A stretch of 15,668 nucleotides of DNA, taken from Palsa-459 sp035937595 (lineage in GTDB: Bacteria; Actinomycetota; Acidimicrobiia; Acidimicrobiales; RAAP-2). A program made the position numbers and the translations under genes. The notes under the pieces were generated by a model. That model saw only the letters and a list, made by a program, of their open reading frames with translations. It did not search any database and was not told where the DNA came from. The stretch spans positions 1 to 15,668 of the forward strand of contig DASZHS010000028.1 in assembly GCA_035937595.1 (NCBI GenBank), written 5' to 3'. Shown here one piece after another: positions 1 through 6,709 of this stretch. Within the stretch, counting starts at the first letter, position 1. Each line of letters opens with the position of its first letter.

Positions 1-260
1 TCCCCGACGCGCGACGTCGCGCGTTCGCCGAGTCGATCGCGTCGATCGCCGCGACGCGCCCCACCACCTGGGTGTCGATGGAGTTCCCGACGGTCTCGCA
101 CGACCTGGGCGTGCTCGAGAAGGGTGCGCCGTACCGGCACCGGGGTGCGAGCGTCGTCTGCGTCACCGAGTTCGACGGCGCCCGCGCGTCCTCGCGCGTC
201 GTCGCCGAGACCCATCCGCACGGCCGCTGGCTCGACTGGCGCCGAACCGGCGTGGGCTGA
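1..260 (+). CDS. C-terminal end of a DUF2332-like protein (partial)
   Basis: Only the last 85 or so codons are in the window; the open frame enters from the left edge at base 3 and ends at TGA 258-260. The visible protein has a WVSMEFP segment, a strand-rich stretch with FDGARASSRVVAE, and the ending THPHGRWLDW. That combination (W..E.P, then DG...R.LA, then PHGRW..W at the very end) is what I remember of the C-terminus of the DUF2332 family, whose function is unknown. The family call rests on memory of this ending, not on a search. The gene runs toward the replication operon and stops only 7 bases from the end of the dciA-like gene, so the two transcription units converge with almost no space between them. 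Confidence 0.55.
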   Translation, partial: PDARRRAFAESIASIAATRPTTWVSMEFPTVSHDLGVLEKGAPYRHRGASVVCVTEFDGARASSRVVAETHPHGRWLDWRRTGVG

Positions 261-267
261 CCCGCCA

Positions 268-573
268 TCACCCTGGGCGCACCGTCACCTGCAGCGTGGT
301 CGGCGCGCGATCGAGGAGCTCGCCGAGCTGGGCGAGCATCGCGGCGGCGTCGCGGCGCGCTCGTGTCGCGTGCGCGCCGGTCGCGACCACGACGGTGAGC
401 GCGCCGTCGGAGAGGCGGAGCGGGACCGCACCCGAGGCGACCGCCGCGGTCACCGAGCCCCAGACGGCCTCGACGCCGGCGAAGCCGACGAGGTCGACGC
501 GCACCACCCGGGCGGCCAGCCGGCGCAGCGAGTCCGACAGGGGCCGCGGGCCTCGGTCGTCCTCATCGCTCAC
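268..573 (-). CDS. DciA-like protein (DUF721), small replication-associated protein
   Basis: This 101-residue protein is the fourth gene of the dnaA-dnaN-recF unit. DUF721/DciA proteins act in loading of the replicative helicase in bacteria that lack DnaC/DnaI, and actinobacteria usually keep a copy after recF. The visible signature is AVWGSVTAAVASGAVPLRLS followed by the strand DGALTVVVATGAHATRAR and a helix MLAQLGELLDRA, matching the W..vvG..ia.h..P..l..g.L.v.v pattern of the family. I chose GTG at 571-573 because AGGGGG lies 7-8 bases upstream; it overlaps the recF stop by 11 bases, which suggests translational coupling. A start at 609 would give 12 more residues and a deeper overlap. The protein is short for the family, with little N-terminal extension. 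In many actinobacteria gyrB follows; here the next gene is on the other strand. Confidence 0.72.
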   Translation of the reverse strand: MSDEDDRGPRPLSDSLRRLAARVVRVDLVGFAGVEAVWGSVTAAVASGAVPLRLSDGALTVVVATGAHATRARRDAAAMLAQLGELLDRAPTTLQVTVRPG

Positions 574-1639
574 GGTGCAGCCCCCTGACGTCGACGACGT
601 CGGCCGCAACGAGCCCGGGTGGCGGCGCGACGGCGGTCGTGAGCAGCGCCTGGCCAGCCGGGAGCAGTCCGAGCAGCCGTGTCGCGCGGCCGACGTCGAG
701 CTCGGAGAACACGTCGTCGAGCAGGAGCAGGGGCGGGCGGGCGCGAGCCGACGTCACCCGCTGGTGCACCGCGATACGGATCGCGAGCGCGAGGCTCCGC
801 TGCTCGCCCTGCGAGGACTGGGTGCGCGCCTCTCGCCCGTCGAGGGTGAGCGCCACGTCGTCACGGTGCGGGCCGAGGGTGGAGAGGCCGCGCCGCACGT
901 CGTCACCGCGAGCCGTCGCCAGCGCGGCGCCGAGCGGTCCCGACCAGCTCGTCACGTAGGCGACGCCGACCTCGACGTCCGCGTCCGCGAGCCGGCGGTA
1001 CAGCTCGCCGACCTCCGGCTCGAGTGCGGCGGCGAGCGTCGTCCGTCTCGCCGCGAGGTCGTCGCCGAGCGACGCCAGCCGCTCGTCCCACACGTCGAGC
1101 GTGGACGCCCCCGCCGCGTCGAGGCGCCCGTGGAGCTGCCGCAGCAGCGCGCCGCGCTGGCGGAGCACGCGGGCGACGTCCTCGAGCAGCGTCCCCGCGG
1201 TCGGGTCGAGGAGGGCGAGCGCGTCGTCGAGGACGTCACGACGCGCCGCGGGGGCGCCGCGCACGACGGTGACGTCGTCGGGGGCGAACGTCGTGACCGC
1301 GACGGCGTCGGCCAGGTCGCGACGGGTCTTCGCGGGTTGTCGGTTCACCTGCACCCGTGACCTGTCGTGCCGGGAGAGCTGCGCCTCGATGAGCACCTCG
1401 CGCGTCGCCTCGTGCACGGTCGCACGGACGTAGGCGTCGTCCTCGGACGTGCGGATCATGGCGTCGCGCGCGGCGCCGCGGAACGAGCGCCCGGTCCCGA
1501 GGTACCCGACGGCCTCGAGGAGCGACGTCTTCCCGGTGCCGTTCGGCGCGAGCAGCACGGTGGTCCCCTCGGGATCCGGGGTGAAGTGCGCGGCGCGGAA
1601 GGAGCGGAAGTCGACGAGGTCGAGCGAGGCGAGCCCCAC
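563..1639 (-). CDS. recF: RecF, DNA repair and replication-restart ATPase
   Basis: RecF is an SMC-like ABC ATPase that, with RecO and RecR, loads RecA at single-strand gaps. The 358-residue protein has the typical N-terminus SLDLVDFRSFRAAHF, a Walker A motif NGTGKTSLLEAVGYL at about residues 33-47, GPHRDDV in the middle, the ABC signature SQGEQRSLALAIRIA at about 276-290 and Walker B LLLLDDVFSELD at about 304-315. Length is at the lower end of the family. The start is GTG 1637-1639, three bases after the dnaN stop. No clear ribosome binding site precedes it, so translation is probably coupled to dnaN. The 3' end overlaps the dciA-like start. Confidence 0.95.
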   Translation of the reverse strand: MGLASLDLVDFRSFRAAHFTPDPEGTTVLLAPNGTGKTSLLEAVGYLGTGRSFRGAARDAMIRTSEDDAYVRATVHEATREVLIEAQLSRHDRSRVQVNRQPAKTRRDLADAVAVTTFAPDDVTVVRGAPAARRDVLDDALALLDPTAGTLLEDVARVLRQRGALLRQLHGRLDAAGASTLDVWDERLASLGDDLAARRTTLAAALEPEVGELYRRLADADVEVGVAYVTSWSGPLGAALATARGDDVRRGLSTLGPHRDDVALTLDGREARTQSSQGEQRSLALAIRIAVHQRVTSARARPPLLLLDDVFSELDVGRATRLLGLLPAGQALLTTAVAPPPGLVAADVVDVRGLHRER

Positions 1640-1642
1640 CTG

Positions 1643-2743
1643 TTACTGCACGCGCACCGGCATCAGGAGGTAGCGGAACGTGTCGTGGTCCGCGCCGTGC
1701 ACCATGGCCGGACGCGCCGAGTCGGACGTCTCCAGGACGACCTCGTCGCCCGGCACCGCGTCCACGCCGTCGATGAGGTACGTCGGGTTGAACGCGATGG
1801 TGAGCTCCTCGCCGGTGAAGTCGCCGTCGACGGACTCCTCCACGTCGCCGAGGTCGTGCGAGACGACCCGCAGGTCGACGCCGCCCGAGTGCATCGTCAT
1901 CCGCACCGACGTCGTGTTGTCGCGCACGAGGAGCCGCGCGCGGCGCAGCGCCGCGAGGACGGTCTCCTTGCCGAGGTGCAGCCGGTTGGGGTAGCTCGCC
2001 GGGATGAGCTGGCGGTGGTCGGGGTAGGCGCCGTCGATCAGCCGCGAGCTGATCGTGGCCGACCCCGCCGTGAACGTCACCTCGGTGTCCGACAGCGCGA
2101 CGCCCACCTCGGCGTCGTCGGGCAGGGCCGCGCAGATGCGCTGGAGCTCGTTCAGCGCGCGCGACGGGACGATCAGGTCCCGGTCGCCCGCGATCGCCGC
2201 TCGACCCGGCAGGTCGCACAGGGCCAGCCGGTACGAGTCGGTCGCGACGAGTCGGAGCATGCCGTCCTCGTTCGTGAACAGCACGCCGGTGAGGAGCGGC
2301 CGTGCGTCGTCGCTGGAGGACGCGCGCACCACCTGGTGCAGCGCCTCGACCAGCTCACCGGCCGGCACCGTCGTCGTCGTCGCGCCGCTCGCTGGCAGCG
2401 ACGGGAAGTCCGCCGGCGCGTAGGTGCGCAGCGAGAACTTCGAGCGGGCCGCGGAGATCTCGACCTTCTCGTCCGCCGCGTCGATCGTCACCGCACCCGG
2501 CTCGAGGTGCCGGACCGCGTCGGCGATGAGCCGCGCGGGTGCCACCGCCTCACCGTCGTCGATGCCGATGACCTCGATCACCGAGCGCACGGTCAGGTCG
2601 AGATCGGTCCCCGTGACCGTCAGCTCGTTGCCCTTGACGAGCAGGTGCAGCCCGGTCGTCGCCCCGACCGCCCGGGTCGACACCGCCCGAGCCGCGGCCG
2701 AGAGCGCCTCGACCAGGACGTCGCGCTCTGAGCGGAACTTCAT
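1643..2743 (-). CDS. dnaN: DNA polymerase III beta subunit (sliding clamp)
   Basis: DnaN forms the ring-shaped dimer that holds DNA polymerase III on the template. The 366-residue protein begins MKFRSERDVLVEALSAAARA and shows the clamp pattern throughout: DLDLTVRSVIEV, then RTYAPADFPSLP, TDSYRLAL, SSRLIDGAYPDHRQLIP, RLLVRDNTTSVRM, AFNPTYLIDGVDA and the C-terminal YLLMPVRVQ. I chose ATG 2741-2743 over an in-frame start at 2776 because the family starts with MKF and because GAGG and AAAGGTGG lie just upstream. The gene is separated from dnaA by 257 bases that hold a candidate promoter and a DnaA box, so it may have its own DnaA-responsive transcript. recF follows after three bases. Confidence 0.96.
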   Translation of the reverse strand: MKFRSERDVLVEALSAAARAVSTRAVGATTGLHLLVKGNELTVTGTDLDLTVRSVIEVIGIDDGEAVAPARLIADAVRHLEPGAVTIDAADEKVEISAARSKFSLRTYAPADFPSLPASGATTTTVPAGELVEALHQVVRASSSDDARPLLTGVLFTNEDGMLRLVATDSYRLALCDLPGRAAIAGDRDLIVPSRALNELQRICAALPDDAEVGVALSDTEVTFTAGSATISSRLIDGAYPDHRQLIPASYPNRLHLGKETVLAALRRARLLVRDNTTSVRMTMHSGGVDLRVVSHDLGDVEESVDGDFTGEELTIAFNPTYLIDGVDAVPGDEVVLETSDSARPAMVHGADHDTFRYLLMPVRVQ

Positions 2744-2803
2744 GGCCTCGCCACCTTTCGCGGGGATGCCCCCCACAGCGTCGCTAAGAGAGAAGGGATT
2801 GTC

Positions 2804-2832
2804 ATAGTAGGCATGTGGATTGTGGACAACAA
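2804..2832 (-). promoter_or_regulatory. Candidate dnaN promoter
   Basis: On the minus strand TTGTTG (2827-2832) and TACTAT (2804-2809) are separated by exactly 17 bases. Each matches the housekeeping sigma consensus at 4 of 6 positions. Transcription from here would give a leader of about 55 bases before the dnaN ATG. The element overlaps the perfect DnaA box. Confidence 0.45.
2821..2829 (-). promoter_or_regulatory. DnaA box TTGTCCACA
   Basis: The minus strand reads TTGTCCACA, the preferred actinobacterial DnaA box. It sits within the spacer and -35 part of the proposed dnaN promoter, so DnaA bound here could both contribute to origin opening and repress or modulate dnaN. Confidence 0.75.
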
Positions 2833-3000
2833 TGCGTCTTGCCTGATCAGACGGCGTTTATTCATCCACTGCCTGCGCGCCATCGGTGGGAAACATTGTT
2901 CTAGGCGTGGAGGGATCGCCGAGATCTGTGGGCGAGGGGGGCATCGCGGCACAGGATACGCCGGGGCTGTACACACGTTGTTCGGCTCGTTGTGCACCGG

Positions 3001-4365
3001 TCAGCTCTCCCCCTTCAGCTGCCGACGCAGCTGGGTCACCTGGTCGTAGAGCTGCTGTCGCTCGGCCATCTGGCCGCGGATCTTCTCGACGGCGCTGATG
3101 ACGGTGGTGTGGTTGCGGTCGTCGAAGATCCTCGCGATCATCGGGTACGAGTAGTCGGCGAGCAGGTCGCGCATCAAGAACATGGCCACGTGCCGCGCCG
3201 TGACGAGCGGCCGCACGCGACGCGGGCCGCGGACCTCGTTCGGGGTGAAGTGGTAGTACTCCGCCACCGCCTCGACGATCGCCTCGGGGGTGATCGTGGG
3301 TGTCTCGTCGCCGAGGTCCGACAAGACGCGTTTGGCGAGGTCCAACGTGATGGGCTCGCGGTTGAGGTTGGCGAAGGCGTTGACGCGGATGATCGCGCCC
3401 TCGAGCTCGCGGATGTTGTCGCGCACGTGGCTCGCGATGAACTCGGCGACGTCGCCGGGCAGGGCGATCCGGTCGTACTCGGCCTTCGTCCGCAGGATCG
3501 CGAGCCGGGTCTCGAGGTCCGGTCGGTCGATCTCGGTGAGCAGCCCGGAGAGCAGCCGGCTGCGGAGGCGCTCCTCGAGCGTCTCGATGGCCTTCGGGGT
3601 GCGGTCCGAGGTGAGGACGATCTGCTTCCCCGCGCCCTGGAGGGTGTTGTAGGTGTGGAACAGCTCCTCTTGGAGGCTCTCTCGGTTCTGGATGAACTGG
3701 ATGTCGTCGATGAGCAGGACGTCGCACTCGCGGTACTGGCGCTTGAAGGCCAGCGTCGTCTTGGAGCGGATGGCGTCGATGAAGTCGTTCAAGAAGTGCT
3801 CCGTCGTGACGTAGAGCACCCGCATCTTCGAGTAGTTGTCCTGGACGTAGTTGCCGATCGCGTGGAGCAGGTGCGTCTTGCCGAGACCGGACGCCCCGTA
3901 GATGAAGAGCGGGTTGTAGGCCTTGCCGGGCGTCTCCGCAACGGTCTGGGCCGCGGCCAAGGGGAGCCGGTTGGAGCTCGCCGGGACGAAGGCGTCGAAG
4001 GTGAAGCGCGGGTCGAGGCGAGCCGCGTTGGTCTCGTTGGACTCAGAGGACGCCTGCCGCACGGCGGCCACGTGGGAGGGCGACTCGAGCTCGACCGGGT
4101 CGAGGTCGACGTCGCTCGGCATGGCGACGACCAGATCCACGCCCACCGGATGGCCGACGACGGTCGAGACGGCGTCCTCGACGAGCTGGAGGTAGCGCTC
4201 GTGGACCCGGTTGCGCTGCAGCGCGTTCGGCGCCTCGAGCACCAGCTTGTCCCCAGCGAAATCCACAGGCCGGAGTGCGCGGAGGGTCAGCGACCAGACG
4301 TTCTCCGAAACCTGCTCCTGCAGGGATTCTGCGCACTGCGCCCAGAGTTCGTCAACGTCGGCCAC
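3001..4365 (-). CDS. dnaA: DnaA, chromosomal replication initiator
   Basis: DnaA is the AAA+ ATPase that binds DnaA boxes and opens oriC. With the chosen start the protein has 454 residues: a short domain I (ADVDELWAQCAESLQEQVSENVW), a brief linker to about residue 115, an AAA+ core with Walker A YGASGLGKTHLLHAIGN (about 156-172), Walker B LLIDDIQF (217-224), SRLLSGLL and the sensor II region NIRELEGAIIRV, and domain IV from about 355. I chose GTG 4363-4365 because GGAGGA lies five bases upstream; a GTG four codons earlier (4375-4377) has no such site. Domain IV is unusual: where most DnaA proteins read FGGRDHTTV, this one reads FDDRNHTTV (about 414-422). DnaA-box-like sites just upstream, one of them over the ribosome binding site, suggest autoregulation. 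Confidence 0.96.
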   Translation of the reverse strand: MADVDELWAQCAESLQEQVSENVWSLTLRALRPVDFAGDKLVLEAPNALQRNRVHERYLQLVEDAVSTVVGHPVGVDLVVAMPSDVDLDPVELESPSHVAAVRQASSESNETNAARLDPRFTFDAFVPASSNRLPLAAAQTVAETPGKAYNPLFIYGASGLGKTHLLHAIGNYVQDNYSKMRVLYVTTEHFLNDFIDAIRSKTTLAFKRQYRECDVLLIDDIQFIQNRESLQEELFHTYNTLQGAGKQIVLTSDRTPKAIETLEERLRSRLLSGLLTEIDRPDLETRLAILRTKAEYDRIALPGDVAEFIASHVRDNIRELEGAIIRVNAFANLNREPITLDLAKRVLSDLGDETPTITPEAIVEAVAEYYHFTPNEVRGPRRVRPLVTARHVAMFLMRDLLADYSYPMIARIFDDRNHTTVISAVEKIRGQMAERQQLYDQVTQLRRQLKGES

Positions 4366-4369
4366 GTAG

Positions 4370-4479
4370 TCCTCCACAGGGCGTCGCCCCGGTTATCAAC
4401 ACCCTTTGTCCACAGTCTCGGCCGACGCCCCGGTCCCGCGGGGGGCCAGAACCTACACCCCGGCGAGCCGTTCTGCACA
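4370..4479 (+). promoter_or_regulatory. Group of DnaA-box-like sites upstream of dnaA
   Basis: Four sites in the same orientation: TCCTCCACA (4370-4378, overlapping the dnaA ribosome binding site), TTATCAACA (4393-4401), the perfect TTGTCCACA (4406-4414) and TTCTGCACA (4471-4479). The perfect site and TTATCAACA are the strongest. Possible roles are dnaA autoregulation and a second part of the origin. Binding is inferred from the motif only. Confidence 0.6.
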
Positions 4480-4826
4480 CGATCACACACCGGCCACAGA
4501 ATCGCCACGGTCGCGCGTCGACGAGGGATCGAGGGGGGGGACCCGACGGGCTGTGGGACGCCCCTGGGAGGCCTCCAGCGCACCCACGCCACGGTCCCGG
4601 GGACCGCACGGCCGGAGCCGACCGCGACGGGGGCGGTGACGCCGGCGGCGCGACGGTCCACCCCGCTCCTTCCCGCGCCGGCCCCCCGGAGAGCACCCTG
4701 CACGATCCCCGGGCGATCCCAGGTGTCGGTCGATCGGGATCGGCGGTGTCGCCGTGCTCGCCGCGGCCCGGCCATCGGGGCAAGGACGAGGCCGTGCGCT
4801 CGCGCCACGCGCTGGCCCGAGCCGCC

Positions 4827-4856
4827 TTCGGGACCGATTCGCCTCCACGGTAGGCT
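4827..4856 (+). promoter_or_regulatory. Candidate rpmH promoter
   Basis: TAGGCT at 4851-4856 fits the actinobacterial -10 pattern TANNNT, and TTCGGG (4827-4832) lies 18 bases upstream as a poor -35. The transcript would have a leader of roughly 60 bases before rpmH. This is position-guided and weak. Confidence 0.3.
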
Positions 4857-4925
4857 GTGCGCTCCGCGCCCGGGCTGCCGCTGCTCGGCTCTGCTCCCGG
4901 TGCCTCGACGGAAGGGACGAACTAG

Positions 4926-5060
4926 GTGAAGCGCACCTACCAGCCAAACAAGCGAAAGCGTGCGAGGACGCACGGGTTCCGTGCCCGCATGTCCTCCCGC
5001 GGCGGCCGTGCCGTGCTCAAGGCACGCCGGCTGAAGGGCCGGCACCGTCTGGCCTCCTGA
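4926..5060 (+). CDS. rpmH: 50S ribosomal protein bL34
   Basis: This 44-residue, strongly basic protein is the ribosomal protein bL34, a large-subunit component. It reads MKRTYQPNKRKRARTHGF, then RARMSSRGGRAVLKARRLKG and RHRLAS, matching the family almost end to end and at the usual length. The start is GTG 4926-4928, with GAAGGGA about nine bases upstream. The gene opens the six-gene set rpmH-rnpA-yidD-yidC-jag-rsmG, and the rnpA start follows its stop by two bases. The sequence ends in LAS rather than the more common LTA or LSA, which is ordinary variation. Confidence 0.95.
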   Translation: MKRTYQPNKRKRARTHGFRARMSSRGGRAVLKARRLKGRHRLAS

Positions 5061-5062
5061 AC

Positions 5063-5419
5063 GTGGGGCCGCGGCGCACGGCCTCGATCAGCTCGCGGCG
5101 CACGTTCCAGGCGCTGGGGGCCTCGGGGCGCCGCGGTGGCGCCGGGCCGGTGCGGCTCCGCTTCCTCGCCGATGAGGCGGGCGACGGGCTGTGCCGCGTG
5201 GCCTACGCGATCCCCCGACGCGCGGGGGGCGCGGTGGTGCGCAACCGGCTCCGACGCCGGCTGCGGGCCGCGGTCGACCAGGTGGCCGACGACATGGCGC
5301 CCGGCGCGTACCTGATCTCACCGGACGTCACCGCCATCGACATGGACTTCAATGATTTGATCGACAGCCTGCGAACGAGCGTGAGGGCCGCCGGCGCCTC
5401 ACGAGAGGAGAGGGAGTGA
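5063..5419 (+). CDS. rnpA: Ribonuclease P protein component
   Basis: RnpA is the small basic protein subunit of RNase P, which helps the catalytic RNA trim the 5' leaders of tRNA precursors. The 118-residue protein shows SSRRTFQALGASGRR (about 10-24), RVAYAIPRRAGGAVVRNR followed by LRRRLRAA (about 45-70), which is the family RNR motif, and a C-terminal helical part. I take GTG 5063-5065 as the start because it gives a normal length and lies two bases after the rpmH stop; there is no clear ribosome binding site, so coupling to rpmH is likely. The 3' end overlaps the yidD start by four bases (GTGA). Confidence 0.9.
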   Translation: MGPRRTASISSRRTFQALGASGRRGGAGPVRLRFLADEAGDGLCRVAYAIPRRAGGAVVRNRLRRRLRAAVDQVADDMAPGAYLISPDVTAIDMDFNDLIDSLRTSVRAAGASREERE

Positions 5420-5667
5420 GCGACGTAAGGCCAGGACGAAGCGCGACGATGGCGCTCCGCTGCCTCTCGCTGTACCAGGCCGCCCGCGCCGGCCGGCCGA
5501 CGTCGTGCCGGTTCCACCCGAGCTGCTCGTCCTATGCGGCCGAGGCGATCACCGAACACGGCCTGTGGCGCGGCGGTCGCCTCGCGCTGCGCCGGGTCGC
5601 GCGCTGCACGCCGCTCACGCCGCCCGGCGTGGACCTGGTCCCGCCCGCGCGCCACGGTGTCGCGTGA
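5416..5667 (+). CDS. yidD: YidD, membrane protein insertion efficiency factor
   Basis: This 83-residue protein carries the YidD hallmark CRFHPSCSSYAAEAITEHG at about residues 31-49, preceded by LRCLSLYQAARAGRP and followed by LRRVARCTPLTPPGVDLVP. YidD proteins are small membrane-associated factors linked genetically to YidC-dependent insertion; their exact biochemistry is unsettled. The start is GTG 5416-5418, with GAGAGGAGAGGGA directly upstream. It overlaps the rnpA stop by four bases, and its own stop shares one base with the yidC start. The three conserved cysteines of the family (two in CRF..SC, one in RC.P) are all present. Confidence 0.92.
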   Translation: MSDVRPGRSATMALRCLSLYQAARAGRPTSCRFHPSCSSYAAEAITEHGLWRGGRLALRRVARCTPLTPPGVDLVPPARHGVA

Positions 5668-6707
5668 TGACGCCGTACCTCGCGATCTCCAACGGGCTCA
5701 CGAGCGCGATCGCGAAGATCTTCCACCCGATCGTCTACGCGGTCGCGTGGATGCTCGCGTTCATCTACGGGCTCATCCCGAACTACGCCGTCGCCATCGC
5801 GATCCTGACGGTGATCATCATGGGGCTGCTCACGCCCCTCACCGTCAAGTCGACGAAGTCGATGATCGCGATGCAGCGGCTCCAGCCCGAGCTCAAGCGA
5901 CTGCAGCAGAAGTACAAGGGCCCCGAGCACCGCCAAGAGCTCAACGAAGAGATGATGAAGCTCTACCGCGAGCAGGGCGTGAACCCCGCGACCGGCTGCA
6001 TCACCGGCCTGCTGCAGGCGCCGTTCCTCTTCATCCTCTACTCGGTCATCCGGGGGCTCTCCAACACGGTCACGGTCAACGGGAAGCTCGTCTCGATGCC
6101 GAGGAACATCCCGCCCACCTCGAAGATGTACACGGCGCTGACCCACGCGCACCCGCCGGGCGCCATGTACGTGTGGCACATGAACATCGCGCTCAAGCCG
6201 ATCAGCTCGCACGGCTCGATCTGGGCGGCGATCCCCTTCTACGTGCTCATCGCGGTCGCGGTGGGGGTCCAGTACTTCCAGATGAGTCAGCTCAACCGAC
6301 GGAACCCGAACGCCGCGCAGATGTCGAGCCAGATGCTCATGTTCCAGCGCCTGACGCCGATCCTGTTCGCGTACATCTACTTCATCGTCCCCGCCGCCGC
6401 GGTCATCTACATGATCTTCTCGTCGCTGATCCGGATCCTCACCCAGGACCTGATCTTCCGCTACGACCGGCCGAAGCCGCCCACGGAGCGGTCGATCCCG
6501 GCGGCACCGCCCACAATCGACGAGGGTGGTGACGCCAGGAATGATGTCAAGCCTGACGGTAAAGTGACGCCACAGGCACGAAGCAACGGCCGGAACGGGT
6601 CCGGGACGAAGCCGGCAGCGGCGGCCCCCAAGCCCGCGGCCGCCGCACCGAAGCCGGTGCCCCAGCACCCGCGCTCCCGCGACAAGCGGAAGAGAAAGGC
6701 ACGCTGA
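5667..6707 (+). CDS. yidC: YidC/Oxa1 family membrane protein insertase
   Basis: YidC inserts and folds inner-membrane proteins, alone or with SecYEG. The 346-residue protein is the short form without the large periplasmic domain of proteobacteria. Hydrophobic segments lie at about residues 20-60, 108-130, 186-204 and 230-258. The cytoplasmic hairpin KSMIAMQRLQPELKRLQQKY and the conserved NPATGCITGLLQAPF are clear. ATG 5667 shares its first base with the yidD stop; a GTG one codon earlier is possible. Two oddities: the arginine normally found five residues before the conserved TM proline is methionine here (M52, P57), and the last 75 residues form a basic, low-complexity tail with KPAAAAPKPAAAAPKPVP and KRKRKAR, which may contact the ribosome. 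Confidence 0.93.
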   Translation: MTPYLAISNGLTSAIAKIFHPIVYAVAWMLAFIYGLIPNYAVAIAILTVIIMGLLTPLTVKSTKSMIAMQRLQPELKRLQQKYKGPEHRQELNEEMMKLYREQGVNPATGCITGLLQAPFLFILYSVIRGLSNTVTVNGKLVSMPRNIPPTSKMYTALTHAHPPGAMYVWHMNIALKPISSHGSIWAAIPFYVLIAVAVGVQYFQMSQLNRRNPNAAQMSSQMLMFQRLTPILFAYIYFIVPAAAVIYMIFSSLIRILTQDLIFRYDRPKPPTERSIPAAPPTIDEGGDARNDVKPDGKVTPQARSNGRNGSGTKPAAAAPKPAAAAPKPVPQHPRSRDKRKRKAR

Positions 6708-6709
6708 CG

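Larger units (their letters stand above)
2744..3000. other. dnaA-dnaN intergenic region, likely oriC
   Basis: This gene-free gap is visibly the most AT-rich part of the window, especially about 2782-2905. It sits where oriC lies in mycobacteria and streptomycetes. It contains one perfect TTGTCCACA box (2821-2829, minus strand) inside an ATTGT-N5-ACAAT inverted repeat (2819-2833), an adjoining imperfect box CAATCCACA (2814-2822, minus), TCATCCACT (2862-2870), CTGTACACA (2967-2975) and TTGTGCACC (2990-2998). Box density is lower than in Streptomyces. Neighbouring genes diverge from here in the way leading-strand genes usually do. Origin function is inferred from position and composition. Confidence 0.65.
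4366..4925. other. Gene-free region between divergent dnaA and rpmH
   Basis: These 560 bases separate two divergent units and should hold both promoters. The first 115 bases carry DnaA-box-like sites. The middle (about 4490-4820) is GC-rich, with an eight-G run at 4533-4540 and an inverted repeat CGATCCC (4714-4720) / GGGATCG (4736-4742). Open frames here give arginine- and proline-rich proteins unlike any family I know. I see no gene in it. It could be part of an extended origin. Confidence 0.6.

Noticed and set aside
1367..2731. Long plus-strand open frame (454 codons) opposite recF and dnaN
   Set aside because: It is the antisense reading of two clear genes; the product is arginine-, histidine- and valine-rich with no family pattern. 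High GC at third positions produces such frames.
4366..4377. GTG 4375 as the start of dnaA
   Set aside because: It lacks a ribosome binding site, and GTG 4363 has GGAGGA at ideal spacing.
4533..4540. Eight-G run as a quadruplex or phase-variable tract
   Set aside because: It is a single run with no coding sequence over it and no companion G-runs at quadruplex spacing.
2992..4929. Plus-strand open frame of 645 codons opposite dnaA and through the dnaA-rpmH gap
   Set aside because: Most of it mirrors dnaA; the rest is proline- and arginine-rich without recognisable motifs.
4287..5045. Minus-strand open frame (252 codons) covering the dnaA-rpmH gap
   Set aside because: It overlaps the dnaA start and all of rpmH, and would place a gene over the required promoters. 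No family resemblance.
5532..6668. Minus-strand open frame of 378 codons opposite yidD and yidC
   Set aside because: It is a shadow of genes with membrane segments and conserved motifs; its own product is rich in R, D, H and V only.
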